Assembly: GCF_047654785.1 (NCBI RefSeq)
Contig: NZ_JASGKQ010000003.1
Span: 1,736,001 to 1,800,000, forward strand
Direction of reading: 5' to 3'
DNA: 64,000 bases
Source: Pelomonas sp047654785
GTDB taxonomy: Bacteria; Pseudomonadota; Gammaproteobacteria; Burkholderiales; Burkholderiaceae_C
The translations under genes were made by a program, and so were the position numbers. The notes beneath the pieces are model-generated. The model worked only from the letters and a program-made list of their open reading frames with translations, did not search any database and had not been told where the DNA came from. Below are positions 8,235 to 16,589 of the stretch, piece by piece. Position 1 is the stretch's first letter. Every line of letters starts with the position of its first letter.

Positions 8235-8753
8235 ATGCAAGTGACCCGCCCCTGTGTCGTCTCCCTGCGCTGGAGACTCGACGATGCCCAGGGCCAGCTC
8301 ATCGACGAGCTGGCCGAACCGATGGAATTCCTGGTGGGGGGCGACGACCTGTTCGCCAAGGTCGAGGCCGCGCTGGAGGGCCAGCAGGCCGGCTTCGAGA
8401 CCGACCTCGCGCTGCAACCGGAGGAAGCCTTCGGCGACTACGACTCCGGCCTCGTCTGCTTCGAGGCGCGCGGCCTGTTCCCGGCCGACGTGGCGCCGGG
8501 CATGCAGTTCGAGGGTCCGCCGGAAGGCGCCGCCACCGAGGGCATGCCCGACGCGGTCTACACGGTGACCGAGGTCTACCCGGAGCACGTCGTGCTGGAC
8601 GGCAACCACCCGCTGGCCGGCATCGGCCTGCGCATGCACCTGGTGCTGCTGGACGTGCGCGCGGCGACCGAGGAGGAGGCGCAGGCCGGCTCGGTCGGCG
8701 AGCCGATCTTCATGGTGCAGACGGGTGCGCCGCCGGATGAGTCAATTCACTGA
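8235..8753 (+). CDS. FKBP-type peptidyl-prolyl cis-trans isomerase, SlyD-like
   Basis: 172 residues with the SlyD arrangement: a split FKBP domain (VVSLRWRLDDAQGQLIDE at the start; VVLDGNHPLAG near residue 135) interrupted by the chaperone-like insert-in-flap domain containing EEAFGDYDSGL. VLDGNHPLAG and ATEEEAQAG are typical of SlyD. The His/Cys-rich metal-binding tail of E. coli SlyD is absent. The ATG at 8235 is taken because it gives the usual N-terminus. The 3' end overlaps the convergent dut gene by 7 bases. Confidence 0.88.
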   Translation: MQVTRPCVVSLRWRLDDAQGQLIDELAEPMEFLVGGDDLFAKVEAALEGQQAGFETDLALQPEEAFGDYDSGLVCFEARGLFPADVAPGMQFEGPPEGAATEGMPDAVYTVTEVYPEHVVLDGNHPLAGIGLRMHLVLLDVRAATEEEAQAGSVGEPIFMVQTGAPPDESIH

Positions 8754-9196
8754 GCGCCGGTTGAGCCGAAGCCGCCAGTACCACGGACGGATTCATCGAA
8801 GCTGTCCACGCGCCGGAACGCCGCCTGCACGACCGGCACGATGACGAGTTGCGCGATGCGCTCGAAGGGCTGGATCGTGAACTCGCTCTGGCCGCGGTTC
8901 CAGCAGCTGACCATCAGCTGGCCCTGGTAGTCGCTGTCGATCAGGCCGACGAGGTTGCCCAGCACGATGCCGTGCTTGTGGCCCAGGCCGGAGCGCGGCA
9001 GGACCAGCGCGGCCAGGCCGGGGTCGGCGATGTGGATGGCCAGGCCGGTCGGGATCAGCGTGGTCTGGCCGGGGGCCAGCGTGATGGCTTCATCGAGGCA
9101 GGCGCGCAGGTCGAGGCCGGCGCTGCCGGGCGTGGCGTAGGCGGGGATCTGCTCGGCCATGCGGGCGTCGAGCACTTGCAGGTCAATGGCGTGCAT
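8747..9196 (-). CDS. dut: dUTP diphosphatase
   Basis: Hydrolyses dUTP to dUMP, keeping uracil out of DNA and feeding thymidylate synthesis; a homotrimer. The 149-residue protein contains the dUTPase motifs in order: GSAGLDLRA (motif 1), PRSGLGHKHG (2), GLIDSDYQGQL (3), ERIAQLV (4) and the C-terminal arm RGTGGFGSTG (5). Its ATG shares a base with the coaBC stop (TGATG at 9194-9198). Together with deoA, deoC and cdd upstream it makes the operon end on pyrimidine deoxynucleotide metabolism. Confidence 0.97.
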   Translation of the reverse strand: MHAIDLQVLDARMAEQIPAYATPGSAGLDLRACLDEAITLAPGQTTLIPTGLAIHIADPGLAALVLPRSGLGHKHGIVLGNLVGLIDSDYQGQLMVSCWNRGQSEFTIQPFERIAQLVIVPVVQAAFRRVDSFDESVRGTGGFGSTGAQ

Positions 9197-10410
9197 CAGA
9201 GTCGTGTGGAGAGTTCGGCGATCAGCGCGCGGGCGAGGCTGAGCTTGTCCGCCCGACCTCCCGCTTCAGGCAGCTCGCGCTGGCCTTGTTCGTCGATCAG
9301 CAGCAGCGCGTTGTCGTCGCGGCCGAAGGTGGCGGGCCCCAGGTTGGCGACGATCAGCGGGATGCCCTTGCGGCGGCGCTTGGCGTCGGCGTGCTCGGCG
9401 AGCTTCTCGCTCTCGGCCGCGAAGCCAACGCAGTAGGGCGGCGCGCTCAGGGCCGCCACGGCCGCGAGGATGTCCGGGTTCTCGGCCATCGCGATCGTGG
9501 GCGCGGTCACCGCGCCTTCGGCCTTCTTGAGCTTGTGCTCGTGGACCTCGGCGGGCCGCCAGTCGGCCACGGCCGCGGTGGCGATGAAGGCGTGCTGCTG
9601 CGCGGCCAGCGGCAGCACGGCGTCGAACATCTGCCGGGCGGTCTGCACGTCGATGCGCCGCACGCCGCGCGGCGTGGGCAGATGCACCGGGCCGGCCACC
9701 AGCGTCACGTCCGCGCCGGCCTCGGCGGCCGCGCGGGCGATGGCGAAGCCCATCTTGCCGCTGCTGTGGTTGCTGATGCCGCGCACCGGGTCGATGGGCT
9801 CGAAGGTCGGGCCGGCCGTGATGAGCAGCTTCTTGCCGCGCAGCGGCTTCGGCGCGAGCCGGGCCTCGACGTCGTCGAAGATCTGCTGCGCCTCCAGCAT
9901 GCGGCCGTCGCCGACCTCGCCGCAGGCCTGGTCGCCGCTGGCCGGGCCGATGACGGTCGCGCCGTCGGCCTCGATCTGCGCGACGTTGCGCCGCGTCGCC
10001 GGATGCGCCCACATCTCGCGGTTCATCGCCGGCACGACGAGCAGCGGGCACTCGTGGATGCGGCGGGCCAGCGCGGTCAGGCTGACGAGGTCGTCCGCCC
10101 TGCCCTGCGCCAGCGCGGCGATGGCGTCGGCGCTGGCCGGCGCGACGAGCATCGCGTCGGCCTCGCGGCTCAGGTCGATGTGGGCCATGTTGTTGGCGGG
10201 CCGCGCGTCCCACTGATCGATGAACACGGGCCGGTTGGACAGCGCCTGCATCGTCACCGGCGTGATGAACTGCTGCGCGGCCTCGGTCATCATGACCTGC
10301 ACCGTCGCGCCGGCTTTCACAAGCAGCCGCGTCAGTTCCGCGACCTTGTAGCCGGCGATGCCGCCGGTCATGGCCAGCAGGATGTGCTTGCCGCGAAGGG
10401 GTGAAGTCAT
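9196..10410 (-). CDS. coaBC: Bifunctional phosphopantothenoylcysteine decarboxylase/phosphopantothenate-cysteine ligase
   Basis: Two steps of coenzyme A synthesis in one 404-residue protein. The N-terminal CoaC flavoprotein part has MTGGIAGYK (FMN site), MLVAPASADAIA, VVPAMNREMW and SGDQACGEVGDGRM. The C-terminal CoaB part starts with KKLLITAGPTFEPIDPVRGISN and has NHSSGKMG. The ATG at 10410 is preceded by a strong AGGAGG at ideal spacing and overlaps the trmB stop (TGATG), so a longer upstream reading is rejected. CoA synthesis genes next to dut are a common proteobacterial pairing. Confidence 0.97.
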   Translation of the reverse strand: MTSPLRGKHILLAMTGGIAGYKVAELTRLLVKAGATVQVMMTEAAQQFITPVTMQALSNRPVFIDQWDARPANNMAHIDLSREADAMLVAPASADAIAALAQGRADDLVSLTALARRIHECPLLVVPAMNREMWAHPATRRNVAQIEADGATVIGPASGDQACGEVGDGRMLEAQQIFDDVEARLAPKPLRGKKLLITAGPTFEPIDPVRGISNHSSGKMGFAIARAAAEAGADVTLVAGPVHLPTPRGVRRIDVQTARQMFDAVLPLAAQQHAFIATAAVADWRPAEVHEHKLKKAEGAVTAPTIAMAENPDILAAVAALSAPPYCVGFAAESEKLAEHADAKRRRKGIPLIVANLGPATFGRDDNALLLIDEQGQRELPEAGGRADKLSLARALIAELSTRL

Positions 10411-11093
10411 CAACACCTCCTGAACACCAGGTCCCACACGCCGTGGCCCAGCTTGATGCCGCGATTCTCGAACTTGGTCAACGGCCGGTAGGCGGGCTTC
10501 TCGGCATAGCCCTGCGCCGTGTTGGCCAGGCCCGGTTCGGCCGACAGCACGTCGAGCATCTGCTCGGCATAGGGCTGCCAGTCGGTCGCGCAGTGCAGGT
10601 AGCCGCCGGGGGCGAGGTGCTCGACCAGCCGGGCGACGAACTCGGGCTGGATCAGCCGGCGCTTGTTGTGGCGCTTCTTGTGCCAGGGGTCGGGGAAGAA
10701 GATGTGCACGCCAGCCAGCACGCCGGGGCCGATCATGTCGCGCAGCACCTCCACCGCGTCGTGCTGGACGATGCGGATATTGCTCAGTTGCTTCTCGGCG
10801 ATGAGCTTCAGCAGCGCGCCGACGCCGGGCTCATGCACCTCGCAGCCGATGAAGTCGTGGTCGGGCAGCGTGGCCGCGATCTCGGCCGTCGCGCCGCCCA
10901 TGCCGAAGCCGATCTCCAGCACCAGCGGGGCCTGGCGGCCGAACACGGCCTCGGGGTCGATGCGCTCGGGCTTGTAGGGCAGCACGAATTTCGGTCCCAG
11001 TTCGGCCAGCGCCTTGATCTGGCCCGTGCCCATGCGGCCGGCGCGCGTGACGAAGCTCTTGATCGCGCGGCGCGGCGGGTCGTTCTGTTCCAT
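10410..11093 (-). CDS. trmB: tRNA (guanine-N7-)-methyltransferase
   Basis: 227 residues. Methylates G46 in the tRNA variable loop using SAM. The family motifs are visible: LEIGFGMGGATAEIA (SAM site), IGCEVHEPGVG, and the diagnostic IFFPDPWHKKRHNKRRL followed by GGYLHCATDWQPYA. It starts with an ATG sharing a base with the deoA stop and ends sharing a base with coaBC. It is functionally unrelated to the nucleoside genes, so its place in this operon is positional. Confidence 0.97.
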   Translation of the reverse strand: MEQNDPPRRAIKSFVTRAGRMGTGQIKALAELGPKFVLPYKPERIDPEAVFGRQAPLVLEIGFGMGGATAEIAATLPDHDFIGCEVHEPGVGALLKLIAEKQLSNIRIVQHDAVEVLRDMIGPGVLAGVHIFFPDPWHKKRHNKRRLIQPEFVARLVEHLAPGGYLHCATDWQPYAEQMLDVLSAEPGLANTAQGYAEKPAYRPLTKFENRGIKLGHGVWDLVFRRC

Positions 11094-12412
11094 CAGCCGA
11101 CCTCGGCCATGACCAGCGGCGCGGCCGACACGGCAGTAACGGCCTCGTCGCCCAGCGTGCAGGCGGCCAGGTAGGACGCGATGGCGCGGTCGGCGGCGGC
11201 GTCATCGGCCGCGTGGATCAAGGCCAGCGGCTCGCCGGCGGCGACGCGCGTACCCAGCGGCCGGACCGCGGAGAAGCCGACGCGCATGTCGATGGCGTCC
11301 CCCGCCTGGCGGCGGCCGCCGCCCAGCTCGACGATGGCGACGCCGAGGTCGCGCGTCGCCATCGCCGCGAGCACGCCGGCACGCGGCGCGGGCACGGGCT
11401 TCACGACGGGCGCGGCGGCGAGGTAGGCGGCAGGCCGCTCCAGCAGGTCGGCCGGGCCGCCCAGCGCGGCGACCATCTGCGCGAACTTCTCGGCCGCCGC
11501 GCCGCTGTCCAGCGCGGCCTGCAGCTTCACGCGCGCGGCGGCCGTGTCCGCGCTCAGGCCGCCCAGCACCAGCATCTCGGCGCACAGCGCCAGCGTCACC
11601 TCGTGCAGGCGCGGCTCGCGGTGCGCGCCGGTCAGGTAGCGGATGGTCTCGGCGACCTCCAGCGCATTGCCCGCGTCGCTGCCGAGGATCTGGTTCATGT
11701 CGGTGATCAGCGCGCGCGTCTTCAGCCCCGCGCCGCCGGCCACGGCAACGATGCTCTCGGCCAGTTCGCGCGCGAACTCGGGCGTGGCGGCGAACGCGCC
11801 GTTGCCGCACTTGATGTCCATCGCCAGCCCTTCGAGGCCGGCCGCGAGCTTCTTGGACAAGATGCTGGCCGTGATGAGCGGCACGCTCTCGACGGTGGCC
11901 GTCACGTCGCGAGTCGCGTAGAAGCGCTTGTCGGCGGGTGCCAGGTCGGCGGTCTGGCCGATGATGGCGCAGCCCAGCGTCCTGACGAGTTGGTCGAAGC
12001 GCTGCGGGTCGGGCGCGGTCGTGTAGCCGGGGATGGCTTCGAGCTTGTCCACCGTGCCGCCCGTGTGGCCGAGGCCGCGGCCGGCGATCATCGGCACGTA
12101 GCCGCCGCAGGCCGCCACCATCGGCGCGAGCATCAGGCTGACCTTGTCGCCGACGCCGCCGCTGCTGTGCTTGTCGAGCACCGGGCCGGGCATGTCGGGC
12201 CAGCGCATCACGCGGCCGGAGTTCATCATCGCGCGGGTCAGCAGCACGGCCTCGTCGCGGCCCATGCCGCGCAGGAACACGGCCATGCCGAGCGCGGCGA
12301 CCTGGCCCTCGCTCCAGGTGTCGTGCGTCAGGCCCGCGACGAAGTTCTGGATCTGCGCTTCGTTCAGCGCCTGGCCGTCGCGCTTGGCGCGGATGATTTC
12401 TTGGGCAAGCAT
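11093..12412 (-). CDS. deoA: Thymidine phosphorylase
   Basis: Phosphorolysis of thymidine/deoxyuridine to the base plus 2-deoxyribose-1-phosphate. 439 residues with the NP-II family signature: KHSSGGVGDKVSLMLAP (phosphate site), GRGLGHTGGTVDKLEAIPG, RDVTATVESVPLI and IKCGNGAFAATPE. It lies 2 bases after deoC, whose aldolase acts on the sugar-phosphate formed by this pathway after mutase conversion. No deoB (phosphopentomutase) is in the window. Confidence 0.97.
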   Translation of the reverse strand: MLAQEIIRAKRDGQALNEAQIQNFVAGLTHDTWSEGQVAALGMAVFLRGMGRDEAVLLTRAMMNSGRVMRWPDMPGPVLDKHSSGGVGDKVSLMLAPMVAACGGYVPMIAGRGLGHTGGTVDKLEAIPGYTTAPDPQRFDQLVRTLGCAIIGQTADLAPADKRFYATRDVTATVESVPLITASILSKKLAAGLEGLAMDIKCGNGAFAATPEFARELAESIVAVAGGAGLKTRALITDMNQILGSDAGNALEVAETIRYLTGAHREPRLHEVTLALCAEMLVLGGLSADTAAARVKLQAALDSGAAAEKFAQMVAALGGPADLLERPAAYLAAAPVVKPVPAPRAGVLAAMATRDLGVAIVELGGGRRQAGDAIDMRVGFSAVRPLGTRVAAGEPLALIHAADDAAADRAIASYLAACTLGDEAVTAVSAAPLVMAEVG

Positions 12413-12414
12413 GG

Positions 12415-13179
12415 TCAGTAGGTCGCAGTCGTGGCGGCGGATTCGCGGCCGGAGAGGACGGATTCGATGTCGTTGAGCAGCCCGCTCGCGCCGAAACGCA
12501 GGCGCTGCGGGTTCAGCGCGGCGGCGCCGAGCGCCGCCTCGGCCTGGGCGATGTAGCCGGCCGCGTCGGCCACCGAGCGCACGCCGCCCGAGGCCTTGAA
12601 GCCGGCCGACGGCAGGCCGCTGGCGGCGATTTCCTTCAGCATCACGGCGGCGGCCTCGGGCGTCGCGCCGGTCTTGGTCTTGCCGGTGCTGGTCTTGACG
12701 AAATCGGCGCCCGCCGCCAGCGCCAGCCGCGTGGCCTCGGCGATGGCGGCGGCCGTGCCGAGTTCGCCGGATTCGATGATGACCTTCAGCGCCAGCGGCC
12801 GGCTGGCGAAGCGCACTTCGGACAGGAACTCGGCGACCTCGCTGGTCTTGCCAGCCAGCAGCGCGCGGTACGGCAACACCACGTCCACTTCATCGCCCCC
12901 GGCCTGCGCGATCTCGGCCACGTCGGCCAGCGCGCGCTGCAGGTCCAGCGACCCGTCGGGGAAGTTGGCGACGGCGGCGACCTGGATGGATGCCGGCAGC
13001 GCGGCACGGGCCTGGGCGACGAAACGCGGCCAGACGCACACGGCGGCGACGGGGCCATGCACCGTCTGCGCGCGGACGCACAGCGCGGCGATGTCGGCGT
13101 CGGTGTCGGCGTCGTTCAGGCTGGTCAGGTCCAGGCAGGCCAGCGCGGTGCGGGCGGCGGCCTTCATGGCCATGCTCAC
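12415..13179 (-). CDS. deoC: Deoxyribose-phosphate aldolase
   Basis: Splits 2-deoxyribose-5-phosphate into glyceraldehyde-3-phosphate and acetaldehyde. 254 residues with the class I aldolase residues: Schiff-base Lys162 in GADFVKTSTGK, Lys195 in SAGFKASGGV, and the acidic pair in DEVDVVLPY. The GTG at 13179 overlaps the stop of the purine nucleoside phosphorylase gene (GTGA). An ATG two codons in (13173) or four codons in (13167) could equally be used. Part of the salvage operon with deoA. Confidence 0.95.
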   Translation of the reverse strand: MSMAMKAAARTALACLDLTSLNDADTDADIAALCVRAQTVHGPVAAVCVWPRFVAQARAALPASIQVAAVANFPDGSLDLQRALADVAEIAQAGGDEVDVVLPYRALLAGKTSEVAEFLSEVRFASRPLALKVIIESGELGTAAAIAEATRLALAAGADFVKTSTGKTKTGATPEAAAVMLKEIAASGLPSAGFKASGGVRSVADAAGYIAQAEAALGAAALNPQRLRFGASGLLNDIESVLSGRESAATTATY

Positions 13180-14012
13180 AGCGCCACGTCCTTGAAGCTG
13201 GCCACCAGCGCGGCCAGGAAGGCGGACGCGCGCTCGCCGGAGGCCTGCGCCTGCTTCAGCGTCAGGTCGTGCGTCAGCGCCTCGGCGGACAGGCCGGCGG
13301 CCATGTTGGTCATCAGCGCCAGGCCCATGACCTTGAGGCCGGCATGGCGGGCCAGGATGGTCTCGGGCACGGTGCTCATGCCGACCGCGTCCGCGCCCCA
13401 GGCGGCGAACATGCGGATCTCGGCGGCCGTCTCGAACTGCGGGCCGAGCGCCCAGCAGTAGGTGCCCTCGCCCAGCATCAGGTTCTCGCGCCTGGCCAGC
13501 GCCAGCGCGTGCTGGCGCAACTCGCCGTCGTAGGCGTTGACCATGTCGACGAAGCGATGGCTGCCTTGCTCGCCGACCAGCGGGCTGCGCTGCGGCGCGT
13601 TGATGTGGTCGGCGATCAGCATCAGGCTGCCGGGCGGCATGTGGCTGCGCAGCGAGCCGGAGGCGTTGGTTTGCAAGAGCAGCTTCACGCCCCAGCGCTT
13701 CAGGCTGCGCAGCGCGCCGGCCATGCCGGTGCAGTCGCCGCTCTCGTAGGTGTGGGCGCGGCCACGCAGGAAGATCACGCGCTGCGCGCCGATGCGGCCG
13801 GCGACGACCTCGTTGACGTGGCCCTCGACCCTGGGCTGCGGGAAGGCGGGCAGCTCGGTGTAGCGCAGCGACTTGGCGTCCTGCACGTGGCTGACCGCGC
13901 CGGCCCAGCCGGAGCCGAGCACGACGGCGACCTCGGGCGCGTCGCCGAACAGGGATTGCAGCTTCTCGACGCTCGCGGTGATCGCGGCGTCGAGGGTCTT
14001 GTTGTCGATCAT
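13176..14012 (-). CDS. Purine nucleoside phosphorylase
   Basis: 278 residues of the trimeric PNP (MTAP/PunA-XapA) type. Motifs are VVLGSGWAG (phosphate loop), GRAHTYESGD, NASGSLRSHMPPG, and WALGPQFETAAEIRM with GADAVGMSTVPE around the base-binding site. It releases purine bases and (deoxy)ribose-1-phosphate from imported nucleosides. The ATG at 14012 is chosen because a GAGG site lies just upstream and upstream codons belong to the cytidine deaminase region. It sits between cdd and deoC. Whether inosine/guanosine or xanthosine is preferred cannot be read. Confidence 0.92.
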   Translation of the reverse strand: MIDNKTLDAAITASVEKLQSLFGDAPEVAVVLGSGWAGAVSHVQDAKSLRYTELPAFPQPRVEGHVNEVVAGRIGAQRVIFLRGRAHTYESGDCTGMAGALRSLKRWGVKLLLQTNASGSLRSHMPPGSLMLIADHINAPQRSPLVGEQGSHRFVDMVNAYDGELRQHALALARRENLMLGEGTYCWALGPQFETAAEIRMFAAWGADAVGMSTVPETILARHAGLKVMGLALMTNMAAGLSAEALTHDLTLKQAQASGERASAFLAALVASFKDVAL

Positions 14013-14020
14013 GGGGAACC

Positions 14021-14437
14021 TCAGAAATTCAGGTGGGACGGCCCGAAGCTGTGCGGCAGCAGTTCGGCCAGGGTCCAGCGTTGGCGGATGCCGCCGGGGT
14101 CGGCCGCGAGGATGACGAGTTCCTCCGGCACCGCGAACTCGCGCAGCTTCTGGCGGCAGCCGCCGCAGGGCGTGATGATTTCCGGCCCGGGGCCGCTCAC
14201 CAGCGCGGCGACGGCGCGCTGGCCGCCGGCCATCCGCATCGCCGTCAGCGCCGAGGGCTCGGCGCACCAGCCCTGCGGGTAGGACGCGTTCTCCATGTTC
14301 GCGCCGATGTGGATGCGGCCCTGCTCGTCGAGCAGCGCGACGCCGACGCGGTAGCCGGAGTACGGCACATGGGCGAAGTCGCGCGCGCGCAGCGACTCGG
14401 CGAGCAGGCGGGCGAGCAGGTCCTGGGAGAGTTCCAT
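14021..14437 (-). CDS. cdd: Cytidine deaminase
   Basis: 138-residue homotetrameric-type enzyme converting (deoxy)cytidine to (deoxy)uridine. It has the zinc site (Cys in WCAEPSALTA with its catalytic Glu, and PCGGCRQ) and the N-terminal YSGYRVGVALLDEQG and GANMENASYPQG motifs. The ATG at 14437 shares a base with the stop of the upstream permease gene (TGATG), a tight coupling that ties the deaminase to the importer. It feeds uridine/deoxyuridine to the phosphorylases downstream. Confidence 0.96.
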   Translation of the reverse strand: MELSQDLLARLLAESLRARDFAHVPYSGYRVGVALLDEQGRIHIGANMENASYPQGWCAEPSALTAMRMAGGQRAVAALVSGPGPEIITPCGGCRQKLREFAVPEELVILAADPGGIRQRWTLAELLPHSFGPSHLNF

Positions 14438-15402
14438 CAGCGTTCCTTCACGTAGGGCCGGCCCAGCGCCTTGGGCGCGACGGCGGAGCCGATGAAGCCG
14501 GCCAGCAGCACGACGGTCAGGATGTAGGGCAGCGCCTGGATCAGTTGCACCGGCACTTCGCCAATGCCGGGCAAGGCCACGCCCTGCAAGCGGATCGCCA
14601 CCGCGTCCAGGAAGCCGAACAGCAGGCAGGCGCCCAGCGTCGGCAGCGGCTTCCACTTGCCGAAGATCATCGCGGCCAGCGCGATGTAGCCGCGGCCGGC
14701 CGTCATGTTCGGCGAGAAGGACGCGTTCTGCGCCAGCGTGAGATAAGCGCCCGCGAGGCCGCACAGCACGCCGTTCATCAGCAGCGCCTGGTAGCGCAGG
14801 CCCTGCACGGACATGCCGGCCGCCTCGACCATCGCCGGGTTCTCGCCGACGGCGCGCAGCCGCAGGCCCGGCCGGGTGCGCTCCAGGAAGAACCAGACGG
14901 CCGCGACCATCAGGAAGGCCGCGTAGACCAGCGCGTTGTGGCTGAGCAGCCCGTGGCCGAACACGGACGCGAGCCAGTGCCCCGGCTGCGGCTCGGCGAA
15001 GGCCGGCGCCAGCGCGGTCAGGCGCACGTCGGGCTCGATCGGCGGCGTCTGGCCGCCCTGCTGGAACCAGGCGATGCCCAGCACCACGGTCAGGCCGGCC
15101 GCGATCATGTTCAGCGCGACGCCCGAGACGACCTGGTCGCCGCGATGCGTCACGCAGGCGAAGCCGTGCACCATCGACGCGGCGCAGGCCACCGCGACGG
15201 CGGCCGCCAGGCCCCAGGCCGTCGAATGCGTGACCGACGCGGCGGCGGCGGCGGCGAAGGCGGCGAACAGCATCTTGCCTTCCAGCCCCAGGTCGATGAC
15301 GCCGGCGCGCTCGGACAGCACGCCCGCCATCGCGCACAGCAGCAGCGGCGCGCTGACGCGCAGCGTCGAGGCCAGCACGGACGCGATCAGCACCTCATCC
15401 AC
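14437..15402 (-). CDS. Nucleoside ABC transporter permease (second)
   Basis: 321 residues, about 8-9 membrane segments, of the branched-chain-permease-like family used by BMP-type nucleoside importers (NupQ/YufQ-like). It contains ERAGVIDLGLEGKMLFAAFAA near residue 30 and LRLRAVGENPAMVEAAGMSV, both characteristic of this family. It overlaps the first permease by 8 bases. The downstream deaminase and phosphorylases suggest nucleosides as substrate. Confidence 0.92.
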   Translation of the reverse strand: MDEVLIASVLASTLRVSAPLLLCAMAGVLSERAGVIDLGLEGKMLFAAFAAAAAASVTHSTAWGLAAAVAVACAASMVHGFACVTHRGDQVVSGVALNMIAAGLTVVLGIAWFQQGGQTPPIEPDVRLTALAPAFAEPQPGHWLASVFGHGLLSHNALVYAAFLMVAAVWFFLERTRPGLRLRAVGENPAMVEAAGMSVQGLRYQALLMNGVLCGLAGAYLTLAQNASFSPNMTAGRGYIALAAMIFGKWKPLPTLGACLLFGFLDAVAIRLQGVALPGIGEVPVQLIQALPYILTVVLLAGFIGSAVAPKALGRPYVKER

Positions 15403-16504
15403 GGCGGCCCCCTTTCAGCGCGGCGTAGAGGCGCGCGAACAGCGGCGCGCTGACGGTCGCCATCGCGCCGGAGAACAGCACGATCAGGCCCTGCGCCGTG
15501 ACGACCATCTCGCGACTGAAGCCCTGCAGCTCGAACGACACCTCGACGCCGCCCTGGTAGAGCACGCCGAACAGCAGCGACGCGAGCACGATGCCTAGGG
15601 GATGGTTGCGCCCCATCAGCGACACGGCGATACCGGTGAAGCCCGCGCCGGCGACGAAGTCCAGCGTCAGCTTGCCCTGCACGCCGGAGATTTCATTGAC
15701 GCCCACCATGCCGGCCAGCGCGCCGGAGAGGGCCATCGCCAGCAGGATCTGCGCGCGCGGCCGGATGCCGGCGTAGTGCGCGGCGCGCGGCGCGCTGCCA
15801 ACGGCACGCACCGCGTAGCCGGCCGCGCTCTTCCACAAGAACCAGCCGACGAAGACGCAGGCCAGCAGCGCGATCACCAGGCTGAGGTTCAGCGGCGAGG
15901 ACGGCAGTTCCCAGCCCAGCGCCGCGGCGATCTGGTGCAGCGCCGGCATGCGGGCACTGTCGGCGAACTCGGCCGACTCCACCGACATGCTGCCGGCCGG
16001 GCGCAGCCAGTTCACCAGCAGGTAGCCGTTCAAGCCGGCGGCGAGGAAATTGAACATGATGGTCGTGATGACGACGTGGCTGCCGCGCCAGGCCTGCAGA
16101 TAGGCCGGCAGCGCCGCCCACAGCATGCCGAACGCGGCGGCGGCCAGCACCAGCAGCGGCAGCATGACGATGGCCGGCAGCTTCGCGCCCAGCCACAGCG
16201 CAGCCAGCGCGACGCCGATGCCGCCCAGCGTCGCCTGCCCCTCGCCGCCGATGTTGAACAGGCCGGCGTGGATGGCCACCGCGACCGCGAGGCCGGTGAA
16301 GATGAAGGTGGTCGCGTAGTACAGCGAATAGCCCAGGCCGCGCACGCTGCCCAGCGCGCCGTTCAGCAGCACCTCCAGCGCCTGCCAGGGGCTGTGGCCG
16401 ATCAGCATGACCACCAGGCCGGCCACGACCAGCGCGACGGCGAGGTTCCACAGCGGCAGCAGGCCGATGTCGATCCACTTCGGGAGTTGCAAAGGCTGGC
16501 TCAT
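15395..16504 (-). CDS. Nucleoside ABC transporter permease (first)
   Basis: 369-residue inner-membrane protein of the NupP/YufP type. Characteristic stretches are FTGLAVAVAIHAGLFNIGGEGQ, VVITTIMFNFLAAGLNGYL, and AVGSAPRAAHYAGIRPR near the cytoplasmic coupling helix. It pairs with the following permease to form the membrane pore. It starts 85 bases after the end of the ATPase gene, the only sizeable gap within the operon; nothing recognisable lies in that gap. Confidence 0.92.
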   Translation of the reverse strand: MSQPLQLPKWIDIGLLPLWNLAVALVVAGLVVMLIGHSPWQALEVLLNGALGSVRGLGYSLYYATTFIFTGLAVAVAIHAGLFNIGGEGQATLGGIGVALAALWLGAKLPAIVMLPLLVLAAAAFGMLWAALPAYLQAWRGSHVVITTIMFNFLAAGLNGYLLVNWLRPAGSMSVESAEFADSARMPALHQIAAALGWELPSSPLNLSLVIALLACVFVGWFLWKSAAGYAVRAVGSAPRAAHYAGIRPRAQILLAMALSGALAGMVGVNEISGVQGKLTLDFVAGAGFTGIAVSLMGRNHPLGIVLASLLFGVLYQGGVEVSFELQGFSREMVVTAQGLIVLFSGAMATVSAPLFARLYAALKGGRRG

Positions 16505-16589
16505 GTCTGCCCCTCGCCTGCGGTGTCCCGCAGTCGATCCCCCGAGGGGATGCGGGCCGGCTCGGGAGCGGCCCAGCGCTCGGCTCGCG

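Noticed and set aside
16505..16589. Small gene in the gap between ABC ATPase and permease
   Set aside because: No start with ribosome site and no frame that is not interrupted or read from neighbouring shadows.
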